Source: Neolentinus lepideus HHB14362 ss-1
Lineage: Eukaryota; Basidiomycota; Agaricomycetes; Gloeophyllales; Gloeophyllaceae
Assembly (NCBI GenBank): GCA_001632425.1
Contig: KV425573.1
Location: 384,460 to 448,459, forward strand
Direction: 5' to 3'
DNA: 64,000 nucleotides
A program made the position numbers and the translations under genes. Below the pieces are notes generated by a model, which saw only the letters and a program-made list of their open reading frames with translations, searched no databases and was not told where the DNA came from. Positions 1 to 9,900 of this stretch are shown piece by piece. The number at the start of each line of letters is the position of its first letter. Within the stretch, counting starts at the first letter, position 1.

Positions 1-904
1 CATCTATGGCTTGCTAGCCTTCCTCATGGGTGCAGGGGGTTCCCTCGCCCAGCTGAGCCTCTACGTCTACTCCGTGATAGGCCTCGTCGCGCTCATGTGG
101 GGGCTCAAGGCCATCCAAGAGGTACTCTTCCCGTTTCCCTCCGCGATCACCGAACTCACCTCTACACACGCAGGAAGACGCCAAGCGCACGCTGTACTTC
201 GCCCACCTCTTCTTTGCGGACCACATACTCTCTACTGCCTGGACCGTCTTCTTCATCGTCGTTTGGTGGGTCTACACGCCCCACGACGGCGCGCGCGTGT
301 CCTCCTCCCCCGCGCAGGAAGAGATCGTCCATCGCTCCGGCATCAATTTTACCATCTCCCCCGAGGAACGCACACGCGAGGCCATGGCGATCTGGAACAG
401 GGAGAAAGGACCTGCGCTGGCTATCGTTATATTAGGTTGGCTAGCTAAGGTGCGTGTCTACTAAACCCCTCTGCTCACAGAATATCCATATAATTATGTA
501 TATTGTGCTCCCAGATCTACTTCGCCCTGCTCTTATACTCTTACGCCTCTCACCTCCGAAAGGGCTCCTACCGGTCTCTTGCCCTTTCTCGACCAAACCC
601 CTCTGCCCTGCCCGCGAACTACGACACTCTCCCGGATGAAGAAGAGCCCGAGGAGGCATCCGACTTCTACCGCCTCCCGCTCCGCTCTCCGCGCCCTCCA
701 GCAAACGGCGGCACACGCCGAGCTAACGGGAAGGCCGGCGTGGGAGAGGAGAATGGGACAGGGGAGGTTTTGTTCGACGAGAGCGACGGTGGGCGAGTCG
801 AGGAAAGCACCGAGGACGAGGGCAGGGATAGTACGCCGTTCCTCCCTCAGGTCGAGCGGACTAGACCGCATTCCAGGAACGCGAGCACAACTACGCGGCG
901 ATGA
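1..904 (+). CDS. KEI1: Kei1-like regulatory subunit of inositol phosphorylceramide synthase (5' end cut by window)
   Basis: The protein belongs to the Kei1 family (formerly DUF1753). In yeast, Kei1 is a Golgi membrane protein that binds Aur1 and is needed for inositol phosphorylceramide synthesis. Three exons are visible: 2-121 (already open at the window edge), 174-449 and 515-904. They are joined by introns 122-173 and 450-514 with GT..AG borders. The spliced protein shows hydrophobic segments (LSLYVYSVIGLVALMWGLKA, then TAWTVFFIVVWWVYT, then ALAIVILGWLAKIYFALLLY), followed by a hydrophilic acidic tail with the YDTLPDEEEPEE stretch. It ends at TGA 902-904. The N-terminus lies outside the window. 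It is convergent with the transporter on the other strand. The family call rests on recognised sequence and topology, not on a search. Confidence 0.8.
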
Positions 905-1518
905 TTGCTTAGAATGGAACTTTGGTACATATACGCACGCATTCGTTGATCTTTTCCACCCGTTTTGTCTCTGTTCCGCAATTTTGCAAGGTCATCTGTC
1001 TCCAGGAAATATTTGTATCGTAGCCATCTGTTGGCGCTTAGGAATCACCCGGACCGCGGCGCTGTTGTCCACTAGTAGGGTAATATCTTTTCCCGTATCA
1101 TACTGCATTAGACAAAACATCTATCTCAAGGATCACTGCCATCAGCAAGACCAGTTTCGGTTTCGGATCCTGGGTACGTGATTGATGAAATGACAACTAA
1201 GAACGCTTGTTTAGTTGCTATTAACAGCTGTACCTAACATCTACTATACTGGAAGTTTACCCATCTCTAAGTACCGTACCGTGGTTGATACATGCAGAAT
1301 TGCCGATCCAAGATGAAATATGCGATGCGTGCGTCAGAAGTCGTGCCAAGTTCGTGCGGTGTGATGCGACGAAATGAGAAACAAATGAGTCGGTGAAACG
1401 ACAAATGGGATAAATAATGCAAGATGGCGTCTGCGCGTGCATGTCGTCGAATCCGAATCGTAATAGATGGCTGCGGGACCCAGCCCTCCGCTCCTCTTCC
1501 TCCAAGAATGATGGTGTC
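905..1518. other. Convergent intergenic spacer
   Basis: About 610 bp between the stop codons of the Kei1-like gene and the MFS transporter. It should hold the two 3' untranslated regions. I see no further coding signal or repeat. Confidence 0.6.
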
Positions 1519-3150
1519 TTATACCCGCCACGTCCCCGTCTTCCGCACCTGCCGCTGCCGCGCCCAGACAAGAAATGCGACGCCGATGAAGCATACCAGG
1601 CCCGAGAACGTCGCGGCGCCCCAGTACGTCGACCCGCCCTGGCGCGAGATGATCGCACCGACGACGGGCGTGCCGAACAGCCCTGCGAAGCCCACGACGA
1701 AAAAGGACATTCCAATGCGGATCCCGATCGTCGCCATGTCCTTGGTGAGGGAGGCGGTGCCTGCGGGGATGACTGGGACAGACAGCAGTGGTTAGAAGTG
1801 GTAAAGAGGAAGGAGGGTGGGAGAGGACGTACCGGAGACATACGACCCTGAGAAGAACCCGAACACGAGCGCATACAAGACGACGCCTGCGGCGCTCTTG
1901 ACCGAGAGGAACACAAATATAAGTATACTCGTCATGAAGCACGCCGGGATGAGCACGTTCAGTGGGCCAACGTAGTCCGCCAGGAAATTCGGAATCACTC
2001 TGCCGAAGAGCGACGCCGCGTTGAGGAACGCGAGCGAGTAGAATGCAATGTTCTGATCGACGCCTTGTTGAATTGCATACTGCTGTAGGACTGCATGGCT
2101 GAGTCAGACATATTGGTGCGAGGGGAGTGAGGGAGTGAGCTTACAGAAAAACGGTAAATAAATGCCGAACAGGACGAAGAAACACCCGACAACGTATATT
2201 GTATACGTCTTGTCCTTGAACACGCTAAAATCCACAATCCTGCCATGCTCCCTCGGTGGTAGCCGCGTCCTCAGCAGCAAATTCGCCACAACCAGGCAGC
2301 CCAGGACGACGAACCCCGTCGCGCGCACCGCCCAGGCGTAGCCCACGTTCGGGTTATTCGCGAGCTTGTTAAGCATAATCGGGAAAATGATGCCGCCCGT
2401 GGACGAGCCCGACGCGAGCACGCCGTTCGCGAGCGCGCGCCGGCGGCGGAACCAGTGCGAGATGCACGAGATGGCGGGGGTGAAGAGCAACCCAAGCCCG
2501 AGACCCAGGGCGACGCCTTGAGCGAGAATGATCTGGTAATATGTTTTGGCAAGGGAGGTCATCATTAATCTGGTGAAAGAGGAGTTAATGCATCTAATTG
2601 GGGAGAAATAAGATGAGAGGCCGCACGCGAAGACGGTGAGGACTGAGCCGATGAGGACAATTATCCGCATATAGCCCTTGTCGAATAGGCGGCCGGTCAT
2701 TACACCGCCCCAGAAGATGAATGCGAGCTGGAGAGAGCCTATCCATGATATTGTGGAGGCAGAATATTCGGATAGCTGGTGCGTCTGGTAGTAATCTTGG
2801 TAGACGCCGTAAGCATTGACATAGCTTTGACAGAATCGACGTCAGTTCATTTAAATCCTCACGCGGTGACAGACAGATAGAGTCGGTACTCACCCAAACG
2901 AAGAAAACGAAACCAGCCAGGCTCCGACTACTACACTCCACGCCACCTTTCCTCCGTCAGGAAATTCGTAGGTGGGGGGGCCAGCGGGGGTTGATTCGAC
3001 CTTCTTTGTCGCCGCCTCCGCGTCCTGTACCTTTTTCTCATTCTCAATATTGTCATTGTCGACTGCGGACTCTCCCGACGGCCTCTTTGCAGGGTCACCA
3101 CCTGAGACCGTCTCTGTTGTGGATGGTGCGTAGGATATCGCCCCAGTCAT
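1519..3150 (-). CDS. Major facilitator superfamily transporter, monocarboxylate-permease (MCT/MCH) type
   Basis: Predicted plasma-membrane or organellar secondary transporter of the MFS monocarboxylate-porter branch; the substrate cannot be read from sequence. Five exons give 459 residues: 2894-3150, 2627-2824, 2145-2569, 1833-2090 and 1519-1760. The ATG at 3150 is the first in frame and precedes a hydrophilic cytosolic N-terminus of about 65 residues. The family hallmark PDGGKVAWSVVVGAW opens the first membrane segment. YVNAYGVYQDYY and ISWIGSLQLAFIFWGG follow, then the MFS motif-A-like loop GRLFDKGYMR, the HWFRRRRALANGVLASGSS block typical of this family, and a C-terminal half with NAASLFGRVIPNFLADYVGPLN. 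Length (about 460) and twelve hydrophobic stretches fit. It converges on KEI1. The nearest gene upstream is the U2 snRNA gene, 1.6 kb away. Confidence 0.9.
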
Positions 3151-4723
3151 GGCGCACAAGAAAGAGGAAGGCGAAAAGCGGACCCTTTAACACAAACTCA
3201 TTATAGATGGATGATCTAAAATACCGCGTGAGGTCCCTTACTAAGATCACATCAAATCAACGGCTGTTAGGCTGCTTCTTTGCTGTGACAATTCGGCTTC
3301 GGGCCAGGATTGCACTACAACTGCCCGATAACATAGCCAGTATTGCATTTTACGGCGCAACACGAGGGTACTCCGTTTGCTGGCTTTCCCCTCGGACAGA
3401 AAACAAGACGGAAACATGCCGCCACACCAGGAAAGGTCGATGCCGCGGCAGACGGGCCGGCGGCGCACGCGTCTTCGCACACAGCCACCCCTTCCTCTCT
3501 CGGCGATCAGGACGCACAATGAAACCCCAGCGACCCAGTCTATCTGGCGCAGGATACCTTCTTACCCATTACTCGTACCAGCTGACGGCGGTAACTGCAA
3601 CCTTACGTGCACGCTTAACTTTCTGAACTCTCGTTGCATTGCGATTCCTGAGTTGAGCCGCTGCTACCGGGTGTGTTCTAGCTTTTAGCGTTATGTAGCT
3701 TACGCAGGACTTCCGCCGTACACTTAGGGCTTAGCAATCCACGAATGCGCAATACTGCGCTCACGTGGTGAGACGTACACTCACTTGGAATGCCATGGCG
3801 ATCGCGAGAGCTAGATGCAGCGCCAGAGTCCGCGGACGTACAAGCTCGTTGCACGTAAGCATCTGAATCCAGCCTATTATCAATGCTCTGCTCAAGCGTC
3901 GGGGGAGAAGCATGTGCCAAGCCATGTATAAGAACTCGTCCCTGTGCCACACATATACTTGGCGAAAGTAAATTGAAAGCAAGACCGCCTCGAGGCGGAC
4001 GGCGGAACGTGCAACTGAAGAACGTCAACTAAGCTGTTGTTCGATACCCGGCCCTTGCCGGGGAAATGGGAGCCCAGCTGTCGGTCGTCGCTATGTATAC
4101 GGAGCTTCAGCCTATCATATTCCTAATCAACGTCCGCGGCGATGGAGCCTTTACGGGCTATTGATAGGGACAACCTCGCAGATACATCGACAGCGTTCGT
4201 ACAGCTCGTGCGTGTCGCGCTGGTCACACAGTGATCACTACTCCTGATAGACTTTCTCGGTCGTTGCAGTGTTGGCACCGGTGAGTGTGTCTATTGCCGC
4301 CGACTTCCCCGTCTTCATGCGATGTCTTGAAGTACATACCAAGCTAAATTAACTCTGTCCTTTAGCGGATATGCTCAAGCTACAAGCCAACTTTCGGCGG
4401 AACTTACAAGCTCAACCGGTCACTATGCATTTCCGTGGATCTTTTGCATTAACCGTCCAATATCAGACAGTATTTTTGACTGCCCTAGTGTCACGAAGAA
4501 CATCCTTTAAGTATATATAATACTATATTCATCTACATTATTTAAATAATACATCAACATCATAAAACACTTTATTACCTGCACGACTCGAAGTCCAAGC
4601 CCAAAATTTAAAACAAGATGACAACCGCCTAAATATATACAATGTATCCAAATTCTATTCGCCACCAGCTGGGTTCAATCAACTGATCGAACCAAGACAA
4701 GCGGCGAAAAGAAATGAACGGAT
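3151..4723. other. Intergenic region upstream of the MFS transporter
   Basis: No recognisable coding sequence. Open frames here (for example around 3207-3626 and 3678-4028) lack family resemblance and consistent exon structure. The part from about 4495 to 4680 is A+T rich (ATTTAAATAATAC and similar) and lies downstream of the U2 snRNA 3' end. Confidence 0.5.
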
Positions 4724-4908
4724 CCCCCGACGACGCAAGCCAATAGTGCAGTAGCAAGGTCATCGCACCACCAAGTTGCAAGCAGAGCTTGGCGGCAAGG
4801 GCGGCAAAAATTAGATAACCAATAATGAGGGCGGTGCCCCCATAATAGTGGTTAAACTATTAAGAACAGATACTACACTTGATCTAAGCCAAAAGGCCAG
4901 AGTGGTAA
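4724..4908 (-). ncRNA. U2: U2 spliceosomal snRNA
   Basis: U2 snRNA pairs with the intron branch point in the spliceosome. The minus strand reads GGCCTTTTGGCTTAGATCAA then GTGTAGTATCTGTTCTTA, nearly identical to the universally conserved 5' domain of U2. It includes the branch-point recognition element GTAGTA (forward TACTAC at 4871-4876). Further along come an Sm-type site AATTTTTG (forward 4805-4812), a stem III with CCGCCAAG pairing with CTTGGTGG, and a terminal stem IV with CGATGAC pairing with GTCGTCG (forward 4728-4734). Ends are estimated from human and yeast U2: the 5' end about ten nucleotides before GGCC, the 3' end just past stem IV. That gives about 185 nt. The 5' half is unmistakable; the 3' end is good to about 10 nt. 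Confidence 0.95.
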
Positions 4909-4933
4909 AGAACAAGGAAGGGCAAGGGAGAGG

Positions 4934-4940
4934 TTTTATA
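4934..4940 (-). promoter_or_regulatory. TATA element of the U2 snRNA gene
   Basis: TATAAAA on the minus strand, about 26-32 bp upstream of the predicted U2 5' end, the distance expected of a TATA box. No other core element was identified. Confidence 0.55.
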
Positions 4941-5154
4941 CGTCCAAGAGGAACGCACGGACCAGGTCGTGTGTGGGTGTTTAGCGAGTGAGGGTGGCGG
5001 CGGCGGTTGCCGAGGCTAGGGAATTTGGCTAGGGAATTTCAGTGATTGGGTTTGAAATTCGACTTGGACACTGTGCGCGAAGGACAGTCCACATTAATGC
5101 AAGGAGCAGGACGCCTTGTCGACGTTGTCGTCCGTAAAACACCGGTCCGAAATG

Positions 5155-6065
5155 CGATATCTCGCCAACACACTGTGATGCACCACTCCTAAGTGGCTTG
5201 TACGAAATTCGGATATATTCAAGGCATTCAACGCTTCGAATTCAAGACAACACACTCCTCAGCTTTCCTATAGCTACTTTTGTTGTCTCCAAAGATCTTG
5301 TCGCGCAATCGATCGAACTACAGTTTCTCTTCGCAAAAGCAGTGGCCTAGACGAAATCTGGATGCATTCGTCGCCTACGTTCTCAGGTGGAAACGTTTCT
5401 AATCCGAGACAGAAGATATCTCGTTCTCTTACTTTTGTAGTCTGGAAAGCTCTGGTTGCTATCCATTGGACTGCAGTCTATAGTCTCTCCAATCGGTGTA
5501 CAGTACCTTTACCAGATCGCCTTGGACGTCTTGCCAGGACAAGCCTAAACGGAAGCGCAATCTACTCGGTTTATCCTGATCGGTTGCCACAAAAATGAAA
5601 GCGGGTACTAGTAGAAACAACTTACTTCGCCTCCGCGACTTCGTGTGCCAACGCACCATGATGCACTAGCAAGTGGCTTGTACGAAATCCGGGTACATTC
5701 AAGGCACCTCCACGTTTCGAATTCAAAACAATAGACTCCTCTGCTTTCCTACTTTTGTTGTCTTCGAAGATCTCGTCGAGCCATCCATCGGACTGTACTC
5801 TAATTAATATCTCAAAACAGTGGGCTCGACGGAATCTGGATATATTCATCGCATATGCTCTTATTCTAAATTGAGATGGAAGATGCCTCCGTTCTCTTGC
5901 TCCTGTACTCTCGAAAGCTCTGGTCGTTGTCCATTGAACTGCAGCCTATAGTCTCTCCAATCGCTGTACAGTATCTTTACCAGATCGCCTTGGACGTCTT
6001 GCCAGGACAGGCCTAAATCGAAGCGCAATCTACTCAGAAGCTTGTCGGCTGCCACGAAATTGAAA
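5155..6065. repeat. Tandem duplication, about 470 bp unit, two diverged copies
   Basis: Copy 1 (about 5155-5595) and copy 2 (about 5630-6065) are alignable along their length at an offset of about 467-475 bp. Clear paired landmarks: AGTGGCTTGTACGAAAT at 5193 and 5671; the CGAATTCAA block followed by ACTCCTC and GCTTTCCTA; TCTATAGTCTCTCCAATC at about 5476 versus CCTATAGTCTCTCCAATC at about 5943; and the shared CAGATCGCCTTGGACGTCTT segment. Copies differ by many substitutions and small indels, so the duplication is old. On the minus strand both copies keep one reading frame over the best-conserved 30-40 codons. Confidence 0.8.
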
Positions 6066-6974
6066 GCATCGGGTACTAGCAGAATCAGCTTGTTTTTTCT
6101 CCGTGCTTCGTGCGCGAACTCGGATGACGAGATCACTGTCAATTTCAGCCGTACATTGATGCTGTCCGAGAGTATGGTAGTCCCTCTGTACACGGATATA
6201 AATCCCCAGGGACCGCAAAAATCAAAAGACGCTGGGTGAGCTTGAGCTTGGTCCTGTGTCTGCAGCAGCTGACGTCAACCGATTTTCGAGGCAATAATCG
6301 GCATGTCCAGTAGGTTTTCCTAAGCTCTGAAGTCGACATGCTGTGCATAAATATTGGATGGGTTCGCCATTCTTTACGATCCAGAGGCGGCAAAAACCGA
6401 AAGCACCGAAGGAGATGCGTATCAAGCCAAACGATGTCTGTTGTTCGCTATCCTACACTGTGGAGGTATCGTGGACAGCACTGACACGAAGTAATCTGTT
6501 TCTCTGCAATGTCGATGAGTTGAGGAAGACACCTGTTGAGCACCAAACAATGTGTAAAATGTAATTACGGAAATTTGAAGACCCAGGGGCGGCAAAAGCC
6601 GAAGGCACCGAAGGAGATGTGCGTGAGGTCAAGCCTGGTCAAGCGAGGTTTGTTGTTCGCCACCTACACTGCCTATTCGCCGCTGGAGCCAGTCTCTTCT
6701 GTGTCATCTGAGTCAGGCGAACTCTCGACGGGGACTGTTCACCCTCATAGCGAGAGGCCGCCTCTCCGATTCTAGACGGGGACTGCTCCTCGCCGCGCGT
6801 CTTGGACCTCTCAGGCCCCGTCGCGCGTTCGAATGATTCCTTGTGATCCTGGGGAGAACTGGGAAGAACTCCTTCGTGGCGTTCGGAGTTTATTTGCCTG
6901 TCCATCCGTTGGCAAAAGTCGCTCGCGCGCCTAGATCCACTACTTCGCTGCATCTTGGTTCTCGGGGCGATCAC
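5459..6974 (-). pseudogene. Possible decayed gene of unknown family spanning the duplicated block
   Basis: I do not recognise the family. Minus-strand open stretches at 5459-5659 and 5861-6193 encode related peptides. Both contain LFLLVP or LILLVP, then RLRF(R/D)LGLSWQDVQGD, then LVK(V/I)LY(T/S)DWRDYRLQ. A further open stretch at 6639-6950 encodes a charged serine-rich peptide with two GE(E)QSPSR(I/V) repeats. These could be exons or broken pieces of one or two genes. No start codon, splice chain or stop links them convincingly, so this is a region call rather than a gene model. A live fast-evolving gene is the alternative. Confidence 0.25.
6380..6625. repeat. Short direct repeat pair
   Basis: Two copies of a block reading GGCGGCAAAA(A/G)CCGAA(A/G) then GCACCGAAGGAGATG. 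One begins at about 6386 and the other near 6577, about 192 bp apart. Similarity trails on in both copies through TGTTGTTCGC and CTACACTG. They lie beside the larger duplication and may belong to the same local amplification. Confidence 0.7.
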
Positions 6975-6979
6975 ATACG

Positions 6980-9900
6980 AGACATGTATGTATAGTACAT
7001 GGTATGAAGGATGTCTTGTACATACGCGTCTCGTTCTGATAGACTACATTGCAAGCGGGTTCCAAGAGGATTTCACGAGTTGGACGCTCGCAATTCAGTC
7101 CAGGATTGGATAGGCCCGTGGGGATAGCCGGGAACATTCGATTGCACTCGCCGGTAAGATCCCGATGTATATTAGTCGGGAACAATCCGAGGTGCGTGAC
7201 CGGAAATTAACATTAGTACTTGGTTCAATGGTGACGACAGTTGACAAAATATAACATCCTTCTTACCCTCTGTGGCCGCCGACCTCTGACAAGTTAGAAT
7301 CAGCTTGATGTGCCGACAGCCGTCGGAAAGCAAGCGGCATTGGATCGCAGGAGTACATTACAAGTATATTTCTGTTGAGGCCGGTCACCGGCAAAAACAA
7401 CATGAAGAGTCGTGGGGCATCTATCTGGTGAAAGCAAGTATTTCTCAGCAATGTCAGACGACTGCACCTGCAATGCGAGAAGATCCTTACGGCATTACTC
7501 GAGACATGAATGGGAAGTTTGCATGTTCCTACCAGTAAGCAGCCATCAAAATTACATCTGCACACACCTAATTCGCTATTGGCAATGATCTAGTACATCC
7601 ATCAGTTCATAGATGCCGACATTCCAGTTCAGCAAAAGTTTAATTGTTACCGTTGGAAAGGTCAGCGGACCTTTTACATTCACGGGAGAAGCACGGACGC
7701 TCCATCGTCTGCATCCGACCCGCTAGGAAGGGTACATGTGGCCATCTTATCGCTAAAATAATACCCGTACTGCCTCCGCTCTAAACTTCGCGCACCGGAC
7801 ATGAGAAGACCTCCTTTTCAGAATACGCGGCTCTTTGAATAAGGTCTCGAACTTGCCTGCACCTTGCTGGACGTGAAACCTATACAATCAGGACATACTT
7901 GTTCTTCTGACCGCCTGCTTCGTCCACTCTTCTTCCTTCAAGCGATTGAATGAGGCTACTCAAGATATTTCTTTGGGCCTGGGTGTTCAAACTCACGGGC
8001 AGGAAGACGCAAGGCTCATAAGCTGATGTCATTACTCGCACAGAAGGAAAGGTACCGATACCGGGGTATCTCTTGACTTACCTCCCATAGTGTTTTCTCC
8101 AGCACATACTCCTGGGTCTGTATCGCGTACGGCTGTTGTTTAAGTGACGTATGGCTTTTCCATCGTATAACAACCGGCTGTGTAAAGGCAAGTACAGAAT
8201 TCACTGTTACTGTTGGCAGGAAGTTATGTCGCAGAGCTTAACTCGGATCGAAGCACCTACCACGCCCGCCGAAGTATCCTCTCACGGCTTAATGATGTCG
8301 ACGTACGGCTTATTACAGACGACTCTGCTGCTCGTTCGGACTTGGTCCTTTGCGACCCTTACGAACAGCTTTTCGGGTGACGTGGCTGGCCCTAGTCGAT
8401 GTCGTTTGATTGGCCGAGTAAGCAACATGAAGGGGCGATTGCTGTGACAGCGGTCTTGGTGTCTTATGCGACGGTTCTTGGCAGATCTCAGGCCTGAAGC
8501 GACGACGTAAGCCGCCACAAAAGCGGCAGTGTTTCACGGCATGATATTCTTCTGAGATACAGAGCAAGCGAAGGACAATCATTGGCTTTCAGACACACTT
8601 GCATCGATATGCGCAAGGACGGAATTTGACTGAGGACGACCAGGCACCCCTCCAGCGTTTCGGCTGCAGTACTATGGGCAAGTTCAGCAATTACTGGAGA
8701 AAAGCTGAATCGTTGGTGTTCAGGCGGCCGACGTGATCAGCTCAAAATATGCGAAAGCCTCCTTCACTTTCCGTTTTCAGAAACATGTGATAGGAATGAA
8801 TGAAATTTCGCAGGACAACGTTGACCTCGTTTCTACAGGTCTGCGGCATGACTTCCATTAGAAGGAACCGCTCATCGGTATCGTCTCGCCGCGGAAAACG
8901 TGCAGCCTCCAGACAGGCGCCTGACACGAACGGCGGCCAATCCCTCCAGTATAAGCAATATGTCTTATCACCCAACCTGCTGTACTGAAACACTCGAAGG
9001 CTAAACGTCCAGATCCTCCATCATCTACAGTATGACTGATCACTAGAAAATATCGTCCTCAACATTTTCCAAGAAACAGTCGTGCAGATACATCAGCCAC
9101 AAAATGGACAGAGCGCATTGAAGTCTAGTCACATCCTTCTTCTTGTGGCATACTAATAGAACTTTCATGCTAAATCCTGAAACTGACAGCCGCCAAGTAC
9201 TTCCACGGTTGCAGCATCACAAATATTTGGTTGTGGCAGCGGACATGCCAGGCCGCTTGACGTTTTTGTACTGGCTCTTGTGCATCAACCGCTCGCATTA
9301 CGGTGATCTGAGCCCAAGTATGTACGCCCGAACGGCGTGAAGTGAATCCTGAGACATGGCCCATAGACTTGGTGATAAACCAAAAGCACGTGTTGCATTT
9401 CTATGCCGGCAAGAGAGTCGTGTCGCCGGTCTAGCCTGCGCGTACCCTGATTTTAGCGCACCGATCATAAATGTGCGGTCTGAAATCGAATGTTTACGAT
9501 AGGCCCAAAAGCAGACGAGGTCCCCAGATTGGCGTTGCCTCTGTCCAAGGTGATCTGGCACATCCTGAAAGTTTGAACCGCTAAAGCCCGCTATGATTGG
9601 CGTTCCGATAAGGCCATCTTTCACAAGGGTAGTGTGTCCTCGATATATCTGCAGATGGGAACTTCCAGGAGCCTGGTAGCATTACCTGCCCCTCTTCTGG
9701 TCAAATCAGACTCATGAAGGTATATAAAAAATAACTTAGTGTGGCCTCGAGTCCCTGGACCGATGCAGCGGTAGCGATCCTATACAGACTGTGTGTCTAC
9801 GTGAATGCTCGGTCCTTAAACGCTATCACTTGGGTTATCACGAAGTCGCTTCTCCTCGATTAGATCCAGATAGGAGCCTCTCTCCGCTAGACGTCATTAT

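Noticed and set aside
4030..4070. tRNA-like T-arm (GTTCGATACCCGG)
   Set aside because: No matching A box at the right distance and no acceptor-stem pairing; a cloverleaf cannot be drawn.
8313..8582. Minus-strand frame with cysteine and arginine clusters near a CRFCGG
   Set aside because: Only one CxxC pair, no matching second half of a zinc finger and no exon context.
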